Source: Gammaproteobacteria bacterium
GTDB taxonomy: Bacteria; Pseudomonadota; Gammaproteobacteria; Nevskiales; Nevskiaceae
Length of the DNA: 45,149 nucleotides
Assembly: GCA_022599775.1 (NCBI GenBank)
Contig: JAHZLQ010000012.1
Coordinates: forward strand, 1 to 45,149
Direction: 5' to 3'
Positions within the stretch are counted from its first letter, which is position 1; each line of letters begins with the position of its first letter. This document shows, in pieces, positions 26,287 through 35,236 of this stretch. A program made the position numbers and the translations under genes. The notes beneath the pieces were generated by a model that did not search any database, was not told the DNA's origin, and was given only the letters and a program-made list of their open reading frames with translations.

Positions 26287-26314
26287 GCGTGGGCAAAGCG
26301 CAGCGTGCCCACGC
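26287..26314. repeat. Palindromic element GCGTGGGC-N12-GCCCACGC, copy 2
   Basis: Perfect 8-base arms (26287-26294 and 26307-26314) begin 37 bases past the stop of the minus-strand MATE gene. The loop (AAAGCGCAGCGT) is different from copy 1. It could end or protect the MATE transcript; there is no T-tract on the minus strand side. Confidence 0.55.
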
Positions 26315-26350
26315 ACCCGACCGCCCCACACGTGGACCCCGGCATGGCGC

Positions 26351-27709
26351 TCAGGCCGTGGCAACAAGGCGCCCCGAACGCCGCGCGAAGCGCAGGTTCA
26401 GCCCCACTGCGGCCGCCGCCAAGCCCGCAACCAGGCCCCACCAAAGGCCCATGGGGCCGACGCCCGCCCAGAACGCCGTGCCAATCGCGACGCCCATACC
26501 GATCATCCAGTACGCCGCCACCGTCAGCAGCATCGGCACGCGCGTGTCCTTGAGCCCGCGCAGGGCGCCATTGGCGGTGGCCTGAAGGCAATCGAACACC
26601 TGGAATACGGCGGCAATGCCGAGAAAGCGAATCGCCATGTCGGCCACTTCCGGCACATCGGTGTAGATCGCCACGACCACGGCCGGGAAGAACAGCATGA
26701 TCGCGGCCGACAACAGGGCCGACGACAGACCCAGACCGATCCCCACGAAGCCGCGCATGCGAGCCTCGCGAGGCTCGCCGGCGCCGGCCGCCTGGCCGAC
26801 GCGCACCGTTGTCGCCATGCCCAGACTCATCGGCACCATGAAACATACCGCCGCGAAATTGATCGCCACCTGATGGGCCGCCACCGCGATCTCGCCGAAG
26901 CGCGCCATCAGCAACGCCGAAACCTGGAACAGACTGGCCTCGGCGGACAGGATGAATGCGATCGGCAGGCCCAGACGAAGGATGTCCCGGACAATCGCCC
27001 CATCGAAACGCGCCGGCTCCAGCCGCAGAACCTGCAGAGAGCGCAGCGAGCGCCAACGGGCGAACGCGAACAGATAGGCCGCCAGCATCACCACCGAGGA
27101 CAGGGCCGTGGCAACTCCGCAACCGGTCGGCCCCATGCGCGGAAAGCCCCAATGCCCGTACATCAGCAACCAGTCGAACAATGCGTTCAGCGGAAACGCC
27201 ACGACGCCGGCCAGCATCACGGCGCGACTCACGCCGCGCCCTTCGGCAGTCGAGCGCAGCACGAACCCCACCGCGAACACCGGTGCCGCCCAGGACACGG
27301 CGGCCAGATATCCCAGCGCATAGGCTTCGGTCTGTTCGTGCAGGCCCAGGCGCGTCACCACCAGCGGAGACAGCCATTTCGCCGCGATCATCCACAACAC
27401 GCCCACGACCAGGGCCATCAGCATCGCGCCGCGCGAGAAGTCACCGATCTGCTTATCCGGCTTGCGCGCGCCTACGTGATGCGCCACGACCGGCGACACC
27501 GCCATGAACAAGCCCATGAAAAAGACGAACGGCAGAAACCAGAGATTGGCGCCCACCGCCACGGCCGCCAGCGCAGCGCCGCTGTAGCGGCCGGCCATGA
27601 TCGTATCGACCGCACCCATGCCCATGATGCTGAGCTGCGCGGCGATGATCGGTGTTGCGAGACTGAGGGAGGCGCCCGCTTCGCGGCGGACGGTTGCGCG
27701 GGTGTGCAT
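26351..27709 (-). CDS. MATE-family multidrug/cation antiporter
   Basis: An inner-membrane exporter of 452 residues with about 12 transmembrane segments in two repeats. The N-terminal stretch ATPIIAAQLSIMGMGAVDTIMAGRYSG is typical of NorM-type MATE proteins, as is HQVAINFAAVCFMVPMSLGMATTVRVGQ in the second half. These use a Na+ or H+ gradient to expel cationic or aromatic compounds. The frame is open to 27880; the ATG at 27709 (MHTRATVRREAG) gives a normal length, with an alternative ATG at 27739. Neither has a strong ribosome site. No regulator lies next to it. Confidence 0.92.
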   Translation of the reverse strand: MHTRATVRREAGASLSLATPIIAAQLSIMGMGAVDTIMAGRYSGAALAAVAVGANLWFLPFVFFMGLFMAVSPVVAHHVGARKPDKQIGDFSRGAMLMALVVGVLWMIAAKWLSPLVVTRLGLHEQTEAYALGYLAAVSWAAPVFAVGFVLRSTAEGRGVSRAVMLAGVVAFPLNALFDWLLMYGHWGFPRMGPTGCGVATALSSVVMLAAYLFAFARWRSLRSLQVLRLEPARFDGAIVRDILRLGLPIAFILSAEASLFQVSALLMARFGEIAVAAHQVAINFAAVCFMVPMSLGMATTVRVGQAAGAGEPREARMRGFVGIGLGLSSALLSAAIMLFFPAVVVAIYTDVPEVADMAIRFLGIAAVFQVFDCLQATANGALRGLKDTRVPMLLTVAAYWMIGMGVAIGTAFWAGVGPMGLWWGLVAGLAAAAVGLNLRFARRSGRLVATA

Positions 27710-27951
27710 GACGGTCTTCGGAAGGTGATCTCCTGCCATCGCGGCAGGAACGGTACGACGCCGCCGCCGAAGCGTACGGGGCGCGTATTGTGGTGTGGCT
27801 CCCGGCGTTTGACCAGCCCGGCGCGGGATGCGCGCCCAAAGCCGACACGGAGGTATCGATACCCACCGTGGCCCGGACAAAACGAAGTGGAATCCGGGAG
27901 CAATGCGTCACAACGTCACAACATTGTGCGGAATCCCCGTACCGGATTGTG

Positions 27952-27987
27952 GCAACACTGAAGCTTGTCGACGAACTTCGGTGTTGC
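27952..27987 (-). terminator. Stem-loop just past the sulfatase stop
   Basis: GCAACACTGAAG (27952-27963) and CTTCGGTGTTGC (27976-27987) form a 12-bp stem with one imperfect pair and an 11-base loop. It begins 7 bases after the minus-strand sulfatase stop codon. It lacks a T-run on that strand, so termination would not be canonical; 3'-end protection is equally likely. Confidence 0.5.
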
Positions 27988-27994
27988 GGTTCTC

Positions 27995-29785
27995 TTATTG
28001 ACGCAAGGCGACCGGCGACACCCGGTCCTCGATGCGCTGGCAATTCTCGCCTGCACACTCCTTCATCGCGTCGAGATCCTGGCGCATCGACACCAGCTGC
28101 GCCTGCAGGCTTTCGTCGTTCTCCGCGTTCGGCACCAGATTCACCAGTTGGTCCACGTCCGAATCAAGCTGATACAGCTCCTCGAAGTCCACGACCCAGG
28201 GTCCGTCGTTGGTTTCGTTGGCGTACCACTGCAGGTACAGCCAGCTGCCGCTGGCATCGGTGCGGCGCAGCGCCTTGAACGCGGGATAGGCCAGATCGGT
28301 CAGCGAACCGAGTTCGATGCCGGCCAGGTTTTCGATATATTCGATCGCCTCGTCGGTCAGCTCCTCGAACTGAGGATACTCGGCCGCCAGTTCCTGCGCC
28401 GTGGCCTCGATGAAATGCTCGGTCATGAACTGTCGCCGTGCAAGCCGGCGCCCACCTTCCAGCCGCGCGCGCAGGGAGCGGCCATCGTAGGCGTCGCCGG
28501 GGCGGATCGGGTGCGCATCGCCGTAGTCGGCGATGGTCGGCGCCAGATCGTTGTTGATGACCACGTCCGGCAGCCGCGCGCCGCCGGCAATGCCGGGTCC
28601 GCGCACCAGCAGCGGCACGCGGATCGATTCCTCATACGCCAACAGCTTGGAATCGAGCGCATGCTCACCGTGGAAGTAGCCGTTGTCGGAGGTGAACAAC
28701 ACCACGGTGTTGTCGAGCCGACCGTCCGCTTCGAGCTGCGACAGCAGACTGCCGACCAGATCATCGACCGCCAGCATCGAAGCCATACGCATCTGGTGCT
28801 GACGCTCCAGCGCGACGAAGTCGCCATCCGCCTCGGTCAGCGTCTGCGGCAGTTCGGTGAGACGTGGATGCTTGTCGTAGCCCAATACGTTGAACGCCGG
28901 CTTGGCTTCCAGAAACGCCAGTGAATCAGGCAGCTCGCGCAAGCAGACCTCGTTGGACGCATCGACTTCATGGTCGACGTAGTCCGAGACCAGGCATTCG
29001 TGGCGTGGCGCCGGGCGAATGTATTCGCGGAACAGTGCCTTGTAGCCCAGCGCCTCGTCCGAGGAAAAACTGATTGTCTCGATATGCGGCGCAACCGGCG
29101 TCACCGTGAGAAAGAACGGCCGCAACTGTTGATCGGCCGCGGCCAGAAAATCGAGTGCGCGGTCGCGCAGCACGTCGGTCTGGTAATGGGCGGCGTCATA
29201 ACCCTGGTACTGCACAATCTCCGTATTGCCGTCACGCGTGACGTTCATGCGGTAGTCGTACATGTCGTAGGTCGTCGGGTCGAGCAGGCCGTACCACTGG
29301 TCGTAACCGTCGGGCGTGTACTCGGCCGGCGAGTACATGCCGTAGCCGTTGAGATATTTTCCGGCATGGCCGGTGAAATAACCGGCGCGCTGCATCTGCA
29401 CGGCCATCGCCCGGTTTTCAGGGTTGTCCGCTTCCTCGTCCCAGTACCAATAGGCGACGCCCTTGGTGACACCGAGTACACCGTGATTCTTGACGTACTG
29501 ACCGGTGATGTAAGTCGTGCGCGAAGGACAGCACACCGGGTCGGAGACGAAACTGTTGTCGAAGCGCGTGCCCTGCTCAAGCAGGTAGTGCTCGATGTTC
29601 GGCAGCCAGCCGTTTTCGAGCAACAGGTCGAACATGTCCTCGTCGAGGTCGTCGACCATGATCGTCAGCACATTGGGTTTGGCGGCTGTGGCGGCCGAGA
29701 CCGGCGCAACGGCGCACAGGGCGCACAGGGCGAACAGGCCGGCAAGTGTGAATGCGGCGGGCGCAATACGGCGATGGCTGAACAT
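27995..29785 (-). CDS. Exported sulfatase (formylglycine type)
   Basis: The product has 596 residues with a signal peptide (about 1-31, cleavage near VSA/AT). Sulfatase motifs are clear: the metal-binding VDDLDED (44-50), the C-x-P-S-R maturation site at 85-89 (Cys85 converted to formylglycine), GHAGKYLNGYG, APHIE, and the TSDNGYFHGEH metal/active-site block. An extra insertion of about 70 residues rich in Cys and acidic residues lies between the PHIE motif and the DNG block. It probably hydrolyses sulfate esters of a glycan or similar compound in the periplasm or outside. AGGAGA lies 7 bases before the ATG at 29785. No formylglycine-generating enzyme is encoded in the window. The substrate is unknown. 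Confidence 0.92.
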   Translation of the reverse strand: MFSHRRIAPAAFTLAGLFALCALCAVAPVSAATAAKPNVLTIMVDDLDEDMFDLLLENGWLPNIEHYLLEQGTRFDNSFVSDPVCCPSRTTYITGQYVKNHGVLGVTKGVAYWYWDEEADNPENRAMAVQMQRAGYFTGHAGKYLNGYGMYSPAEYTPDGYDQWYGLLDPTTYDMYDYRMNVTRDGNTEIVQYQGYDAAHYQTDVLRDRALDFLAAADQQLRPFFLTVTPVAPHIETISFSSDEALGYKALFREYIRPAPRHECLVSDYVDHEVDASNEVCLRELPDSLAFLEAKPAFNVLGYDKHPRLTELPQTLTEADGDFVALERQHQMRMASMLAVDDLVGSLLSQLEADGRLDNTVVLFTSDNGYFHGEHALDSKLLAYEESIRVPLLVRGPGIAGGARLPDVVINNDLAPTIADYGDAHPIRPGDAYDGRSLRARLEGGRRLARRQFMTEHFIEATAQELAAEYPQFEELTDEAIEYIENLAGIELGSLTDLAYPAFKALRRTDASGSWLYLQWYANETNDGPWVVDFEELYQLDSDVDQLVNLVPNAENDESLQAQLVSMRQDLDAMKECAGENCQRIEDRVSPVALRQ

Positions 29786-30023
29786 CTCGATCTCTCCTGG
29801 AAGCTGCAAATCGATCGCTGGGGCCACCCGATCCCGCCACGACATCGCAGGAATCCTGGAACAGCAGCGCCAAATCGCGCCTGAATCGTCGCCGTTCAGG
29901 CCGCATCAAGATGTAAGCGCATGTGTGCAAGCCACGATCGGGATGGCGGGATGCCGGCCCGGCGATCTTTCGCTAAGATCGCGGCCCTTTGCGCTTTGCC
30001 GCCCCCGCCTGGATGCCCTGCCG

Positions 30024-30917
30024 ATGTGGTTCAAGAATCTCACCCTGTTCGACCTTGAAGACGAATGGACGCTGCCGCCCGCACAGCTGGAGGAACGGCT
30101 CGCCAAGCACCCGCTGCAGCCCTGCGCGGCAATGGCGCTGGAAAGCCTGGGCTGGCTCAGCCCACGTGACAACGGCGCTTTGGTGGAGCATCAGGAAAAG
30201 CATTTCCTGATCACGCTCGGTCACGAACAGAAGCTACTGCCGAGTTCGGTGATCAACGACCTTGCCAAGGAAAAGGCCGAGGAATTCGAGGCCGCGCGCG
30301 GCTTCAAGCCGGGCCGCAAACAGATGCGCGACTTCAAGGAACGCGCCACGGTGGAACTGCTGCCGCGTGCTTTCGCCCGGCGACGCAACGTGCACGCCTG
30401 GCTGGATACGGCCAACAAACGCATCGTGGTCGACGCCTCGTCACTGGCGCGCGCCGAGATCGTGATCGAGCAGCTGCGCGACGCGCTGGGCCATCTGGCC
30501 GTGGTGCCGCCCTACGTCGATCCTTCCCCGCGCTCCACGCTGACGCAGTGGCTGGAGGCCGGCCGCGCACCGCAGCCGTTCGCGCTCGGTGACGAATGTG
30601 AACTGACGACCACCGACAACGAAAAGTCCGTGGTGCGGTACCTGCGCCATTCTTTGGACAGCGAACAGATTCAGCGCCACCTCAAGGAAGGCATGAGCGT
30701 TTCCAAGCTCGGCCTGCAGTGGCGGGACCGGCTGAGCCTGGTGGTGGACGAGAAGCTGCAGCTCAAGCGCGTGGCCTTTCTGGAAGTCGATGAGACGGCG
30801 GAAGCCGACAATGAACTCGACGCGGATCAGCAGTTCGAAGCCGACTTCGCCGTCATGACGGGCGAGCTTTCGCAACTGCTCAACGATCTGTTCGTGGCGT
30901 TCGGCGGCAGCAAGTAG
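30024..30917 (+). CDS. rdgC: Recombination-associated protein RdgC
   Basis: A ring-forming DNA-binding protein of 297 residues that modulates RecA filament formation. The N-terminus MWFKNLTLFDLED and the internal KLLPSSVINDLAKEKAEEFEAARGFKPGRKQMRDFKE block match RdgC, as does the C-terminal VDETAEADNELDADQQFEADFAVMTGELSQLL region. The length is close to E. coli RdgC (303). The ATG at 30024 gives the family N-terminus. It is divergent from the sulfatase gene with a 238-base gap holding the promoters for both. Confidence 0.96.
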   Translation: MWFKNLTLFDLEDEWTLPPAQLEERLAKHPLQPCAAMALESLGWLSPRDNGALVEHQEKHFLITLGHEQKLLPSSVINDLAKEKAEEFEAARGFKPGRKQMRDFKERATVELLPRAFARRRNVHAWLDTANKRIVVDASSLARAEIVIEQLRDALGHLAVVPPYVDPSPRSTLTQWLEAGRAPQPFALGDECELTTTDNEKSVVRYLRHSLDSEQIQRHLKEGMSVSKLGLQWRDRLSLVVDEKLQLKRVAFLEVDETAEADNELDADQQFEADFAVMTGELSQLLNDLFVAFGGSK

Positions 30918-30965
30918 GCAACAACGGAGCCGGCGGATCATCGGGCCGGCGTTATCATCGGCCCG

Positions 30966-31427
30966 ATGAAACACTTGTTGTTGATTTACGGAGGCCAACC
31001 GGGCGGCCGCAACTTCCGCATGCTCGAAGCCGTGCGCGACGGCATCAGCGAGTTCGCCGACGAGGTCGAACTGCGCGAGAAGCCGGCACTGCTGGCGGAT
31101 ATCGACGATCTGCTGTGGGCCGACGGCCTGCTGATCGGCACGCCCGAGAAGTTCGGCTACATGACCGGCGCGGTCAAGGACTTCATGGATCGCACCTACT
31201 ACCCGGCACAGGACAAGGTGGATGCCCTGCCTTACGCGATTTTCGTGAGTGCCGGCAATGATGGCCGGGGCGCCGTCAGCGCGATCGAACGCATCGCCGT
31301 CGGCTACAAATGGAAGGCGGTGGCGGAACCCCTGATCTGCGTGGGCGATCCCGATGAAGCCATGCTCGGGCGCTGCCGTGAACTGGGGCAGACGGTCGCG
31401 GCCGGTATCGCCTACGGCGCCTTCTGA
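30966..31427 (+). CDS. Flavodoxin-fold FMN reductase-like protein
   Basis: The product has 153 residues with a single flavodoxin/NADPH-dependent FMN reductase fold. The first strand LLLIYGGQPGGRNFRMLEAV leads into the phosphate-binding loop, and GLLIGTPEKFGYMTGAVKDFMDRTYY is the flavin ring-binding segment also seen in WrbA-like proteins. It likely binds FMN and transfers electrons to quinones or small acceptors. It starts 48 bases after rdgC in the same direction and may be cotranscribed. The precise reaction is unknown. Confidence 0.85.
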   Translation: MKHLLLIYGGQPGGRNFRMLEAVRDGISEFADEVELREKPALLADIDDLLWADGLLIGTPEKFGYMTGAVKDFMDRTYYPAQDKVDALPYAIFVSAGNDGRGAVSAIERIAVGYKWKAVAEPLICVGDPDEAMLGRCRELGQTVAAGIAYGAF

Positions 31428-31673
31428 GCGCACGCGATGGCGCCGTGGATACCCGGATCAAGCCGTCGGCTTGTCCGAAACGACGGGGGTGCAGAGCGCC
31501 TCCGGGCGGGCCGGGGATGGCTCGGTGAAACCACACCGAACGTTCAGTAGGAATTCATCGGCCCGACCTAGATTGGCGGAGCACGCGCATCGTTCAAGCC
31601 AGCGCAAGCACTGTGTCGAAACAACAAGAAAATCGCCGTCATGGCGCCCGCACCCGTACCCGGAGTGACATCC

Positions 31674-31994
31674 ATGAATAGAACGCTTCTGGCAGGCCTG
31701 TTCGCCGCCAGTCTCGTTGCCGCCTGCAGCAAGGCAACACCGGACAACTACGAGCGGATCGAAGCCGGCATGACCCGCGATGAAGTCCATGCCGTGCTCG
31801 GCAAGCCGGAGTCCGTGGAAGGCACCAGCATCGGCAATCTGGGAACCAGCAGTGAAACCTGGACATCGGGCGACCGCGTGATCACCGCGCACTTCGCGGG
31901 AGATACCCTGGTCTCCAAGGCCATCAAGGACAGTGGGAACCCGGAAGCCAGCGAAGACGACGACTCCGACGGCAGGGATACGAGCGCACACTGA
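31674..31994 (+). CDS. BamE/OmlA-like small lipoprotein
   Basis: The product has 106 residues: a signal peptide with lipobox LVAAC (Cys18), then a short SmpA/OmlA/BamE-like domain (NYERIEAGMTRDEVHAVLGKPESV) and an acidic tail. The GM-x-x-x-x-V-x-x-x-LG-x-P pattern is diagnostic of this fold. It is not BamE itself (too divergent, wrong context) and resembles DUF3862-type proteins. A GGAG site precedes the ATG at 31674. A paralogue of opposite orientation lies at 33422-33715, on the other side of the Nudix/MBL gene. The 246-base gap upstream holds no gene and no obvious structure. Confidence 0.82.
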   Translation: MNRTLLAGLFAASLVAACSKATPDNYERIEAGMTRDEVHAVLGKPESVEGTSIGNLGTSSETWTSGDRVITAHFAGDTLVSKAIKDSGNPEASEDDDSDGRDTSAH

Positions 31995-32013
31995 GACGCA
32001 CCCACGTCCGGCT

Positions 32014-33381
32014 TCAAGCCGACAGGCGCCCTTCCCGATCCAGCTTGCCGAGATGGCTTTCGATGTTGATCCGCGCCAGCGGCAGCAAGGCCGCTGGCGT
32101 GCCTTGGTACATGCGTTCGAGCATGTCGTCCAGCCCCAGGCCCTGACGGTGCAGCCCGAGAACCTGCTCCTCGCGCAAGCGCCGATGCTTTAGCGTTTCC
32201 CGCAAACGGAACGTCGTGCCCATGACAGTGCCGTGCGACGGCACGATGGCCGCCGGGTCGAGGTCGATGATGCGCTGCAGCGATTCGAAGTACAGCTGCA
32301 TGTCGCCTTCCTCACCGCCGACCACCACGGTGCCGACGCCCTGAATCAGATCGCCGACGATGCACCACGCGCGCGAATCCGGCATCAACGCCATCTGGCC
32401 GGCGTCGTGTCCGGGCACGGCGATCATGCGTACCGGCTCACCCAGCGAATGCGTCAGCACCTCACCGTCTTCGCGGATGCGAACCTCCGGCACACCGTCG
32501 AACCACTGTGCGCCACTGCGCATTTCGATCAGCTCACGGGTGCGCGCGCTCATGCTCAGCGGCACATTCCATTCACGGGCGAGGCGGTTCGCGCGTTCCC
32601 GATGGTCCGGATGGTGATGCGTGATGAAGATTTCGTGCAGAGCGCCCGCGCGATCGACGGTCCGGCGCAGACGCTCGGCCGCATCCTCGTCGCGCGGTGA
32701 CGGGTCGACCAGCACGCGGTGCGCGTCGTCGTCCCCCAGCAGGAAGGCGTTGGTCTCGTCGGCGGGCGGCAGCGTGTGCGAAGGCACGGCGATCAGACGC
32801 AGGCCACGCACCATCTCGAACAGGTGCAGATCATCGCCGTCCCTCGCCCGCAGACTGAATGTCAGCGCCTTGCCGTCGGCTGGTGGTTCGGCCAGCCGTT
32901 GCAGGATGTAGCGCGTTGGCGCCACACAGATGATTCCCCCGCGAAGGTCCTGCCGATACCAGTGCTCGAACCGATTCCACATGCCTTCGGCAAGTTCGGA
33001 AGCGTCGGCCGTCAGCCTTGGCCGTTCCACGAAGTCCACGCGAAAGAAATGCGCGTGAAAGCGCTGGCGATTGCCCTGCGGCGGCGTCACCGAATCGCCG
33101 ATGAGGTCCAGCGAACGCAGATTGCCGACGTGCGCGGCGGCCTCGATGTCGTAGCCGACTTCCTCCTCGAACTCGCGGACCAGGGCACGCATCAGGCGTG
33201 GCGGGTGCGCGTCGAGCAAGGGATGCCCGAACGGGGCCTCGGATTCATCGGCATCGACCTTGCCGCCGGGAAAGCTGTGGTAGCCGGGAAATGCGAGCAG
33301 GCCGGGCTGGCGGCGGCAGACGTAGAGGTCGCCGCCACAAGTCGGCACCGCGATCACGGAATCTCGAATCATCTCGTTCAT
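32014..33381 (-). CDS. Nudix hydrolase / metallo-beta-lactamase fusion protein
   Basis: A two-domain protein of 455 residues. The N-terminal Nudix domain (about 5-165) has a split Nudix box: GGKVDADE at 39-46, then an insert of about 22 residues (some 15 more than the usual spacing), then RALVREFEEEVGYD (about 65-78). Such insertions occur in Nudt19-like CoA diphosphatases. The C-terminal metallo-beta-lactamase domain (about 190-455) has THHHPDH (254-260), the PGHDAGQ and GDLIQG ligand motifs and a PSHG motif, resembling LACTB2-type hydrolases. It could cleave a nucleotide-linked or CoA-linked substrate in two steps, but no activity can be assigned. Both domains keep their metal-binding residues. 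Confidence 0.88.
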   Translation of the reverse strand: MNEMIRDSVIAVPTCGGDLYVCRRQPGLLAFPGYHSFPGGKVDADESEAPFGHPLLDAHPPRLMRALVREFEEEVGYDIEAAAHVGNLRSLDLIGDSVTPPQGNRQRFHAHFFRVDFVERPRLTADASELAEGMWNRFEHWYRQDLRGGIICVAPTRYILQRLAEPPADGKALTFSLRARDGDDLHLFEMVRGLRLIAVPSHTLPPADETNAFLLGDDDAHRVLVDPSPRDEDAAERLRRTVDRAGALHEIFITHHHPDHRERANRLAREWNVPLSMSARTRELIEMRSGAQWFDGVPEVRIREDGEVLTHSLGEPVRMIAVPGHDAGQMALMPDSRAWCIVGDLIQGVGTVVVGGEEGDMQLYFESLQRIIDLDPAAIVPSHGTVMGTTFRLRETLKHRRLREEQVLGLHRQGLGLDDMLERMYQGTPAALLPLARINIESHLGKLDREGRLSA

Positions 33382-33421
33382 TCCCGCATTGTCGCGCGTC
33401 GTGCCAGGCGCTGCCGAGCCG

Positions 33422-33715
33422 TCAGGGCGAGGCGGCGGAATCCGGCTTGCCGATCCACTTGCGCATCACCTTGCCGTTGAGAAACGAGATCTGGATTTCC
33501 TGGCCGCGCCCGCGCCAGACCTCGTTGCGCACCTCGAAATTGGCCAAGGTGCCGCCGCCGACTTCATCGGGCGCGCCGAGAATTTCGTGGACCTGCTGCG
33601 GCGACATGCCGGTTTCGACCCGATCGTAGTTGGCCGCCGTGAGCTTGCTGCACGCCGCGAGCAGCGCCAGCAGCGCGACGGCCAGCGCCTGCCGAAATGT
33701 GTGCCGTTGAGTCAT
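33422..33715 (-). CDS. BamE/OmlA-like small lipoprotein, paralogue
   Basis: The product has 97 residues: a signal peptide with lipobox LLAAC (Cys22) and a BamE-like domain (NYDRVETGMSPQQVHEILGAPDEV). It aligns along its whole mature length with the lipoprotein at 31674-31994, sharing CSK, NY-x-R-x-E-x-GM, VH-x-x-LG-x-P and the later W...I pattern, and is a clear paralogue. The ATG at 33715 is preferred over a GTG at 33739 because AGGAAG lies 10 bases upstream. It is in the same direction as, and 40 bases upstream of, the Nudix/MBL gene, so cotranscription is likely. Confidence 0.82.
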   Translation of the reverse strand: MTQRHTFRQALAVALLALLAACSKLTAANYDRVETGMSPQQVHEILGAPDEVGGGTLANFEVRNEVWRGRGQEIQISFLNGKVMRKWIGKPDSAASP

Positions 33716-33778
33716 CCGATGCCGCTTCCTGAAGTGCACTGTCGGCCCATGGTAGCGCCGGAATCGAACACGCTGCGG

Positions 33779-35062
33779 CTACAGATAGTCGGCGAAGCGT
33801 TTCCGGTAGCGTGCAAAGGCCTGGTTGACGCGCCTGGCATCCAGACCGAAGCTCTCCAACGTGTAGTGATGCACGCCGCGCTTGTGCTGCTGGTTCGAAC
33901 CCAGCCAGGCACGCATCGCGGTCACGGCGGTGGACGACAGGGCGAATCCGCAACGGTCGTTCAATTCGCTGGCCACCTTGACCGGATTGGCGGCAAGGCG
34001 GCGATACGAAATGTCGACGAAGCGATCCTCGCCGACGCGTTCACGCGCGTTCATCACGGTGTCCATCGCCGCCGCCAGACGCTCCAGCCAGATCGGTCCC
34101 ATCGCTTCGGGCTGCGCCGAATCGCTGCACAGACGGTGCGTGACGCTGAGCAGGCTGCACAGCGACGGCGCGACCTGCACGGGCTCGCGATGGGTCTGGA
34201 CGATGATCGCGTCCGGAAAGGTTTCGAGCAAAGCGTCCAGACCCCACAGGTGGAACGGCGACTTCAGCACCCAATGGTCCTTGGGGTAGCCCCACTGCAA
34301 CAGTTGCAGGAGCTTGCGGTAATAGGCGTAGGTGGCGCGCTGGTCGTCCTCGTCGAGCCAGCTCCGGTAGCTTGCGAAATCACCGAACAGATCGAAGCAA
34401 TAGGACTTGAGCGAGGTCTGCAAGAGTCCGACACATTCTTCGGGCTCGCCCGCGACGAGTTCGTGCGCGGCCGCGAATCCCGGCGCCAGCCAGTCCAGCA
34501 TCTTGAGTCGCTTGTCGGTCAAGGGAATGCGCGGGTCGCAGTCGTAGGTGCTGGGCTCGGGCGGCGGCGACGGATACATCGTCTCCCAGGTCTGCAGCGA
34601 GCGCACCGCCGGATCGCGCGCCAGCAGGCGCTGCAACAGCGTGGAGCCGGTACGCGGCAGACCGACGATGAACACCGGCCGGCGGATTTCTTCGGACAGA
34701 ATCGAGGGATGCGTCTTGAGATCACGCTCCACCTTGAGCCGGTTTTCGAGGATGCGGCCCACGTAGTTGCGGATCATCAGCCGGCCCATGGCGTTGAGGT
34801 TGGCCTCGCTGCGCGCCGATTCCAGCAGGCGATCCAATGCGTCCCGGAACTTGTCGTCTCCCCAATCGGACAGGCGCGTCGCGCGCTCCGCACGCGTGAC
34901 CATGTCGTCCGGGTCCAGGCCGATCCAGCTGTTACCGAGACGGTGGCCCGCAGCATTGAGCATGCGGATCGGCAGCGGTCCCGGCGCGCCGGCGTCGAGC
35001 CATGACGACAGCCCGGGAAGCTTGCGTGCCAGTCCCGACAGAGGCCCGTTGCCGTCGCTCAT
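33779..35062 (-). CDS. PAPS-dependent sulfotransferase family protein
   Basis: The product has 427 residues without signal peptide, so cytoplasmic. The 5'-phosphosulfate loop PVFIVGLPRTGSTLLQRLLA (about 129-148) and a later 3'-phosphate-binding region (HREPVQVAPSLCSL) identify the P-loop sulfotransferase fold of the Sulfotransfer_3 group. Such proteins move sulfate from PAPS to hydroxyl groups of small molecules, lipids or glycans; many bacterial members are uncharacterised. The ATG at 35062 with GAGG upstream is preferred over a longer frame to 35161. It lies 63 bases upstream of the lipoprotein gene on the same strand. The acceptor is unknown. Confidence 0.88.
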   Translation of the reverse strand: MSDGNGPLSGLARKLPGLSSWLDAGAPGPLPIRMLNAAGHRLGNSWIGLDPDDMVTRAERATRLSDWGDDKFRDALDRLLESARSEANLNAMGRLMIRNYVGRILENRLKVERDLKTHPSILSEEIRRPVFIVGLPRTGSTLLQRLLARDPAVRSLQTWETMYPSPPPEPSTYDCDPRIPLTDKRLKMLDWLAPGFAAAHELVAGEPEECVGLLQTSLKSYCFDLFGDFASYRSWLDEDDQRATYAYYRKLLQLLQWGYPKDHWVLKSPFHLWGLDALLETFPDAIIVQTHREPVQVAPSLCSLLSVTHRLCSDSAQPEAMGPIWLERLAAAMDTVMNARERVGEDRFVDISYRRLAANPVKVASELNDRCGFALSSTAVTAMRAWLGSNQQHKRGVHHYTLESFGLDARRVNQAFARYRKRFADYL

Positions 35063-35236
35063 CCTGCATATCCTCTTGATTGGAATATCGAAATATTCGG
35101 CCGAAGTGTCGGCAAGACAATCTCCATTGTTCTGGATTGAACGCAATAAGCATGCACGCAACCATGTCGCTGCATCCTGCGGAGTCTACAAACCGCAGAT
35201 GAGGATTCCGAGAAGCAGCACACGCCGCAACCGGCG

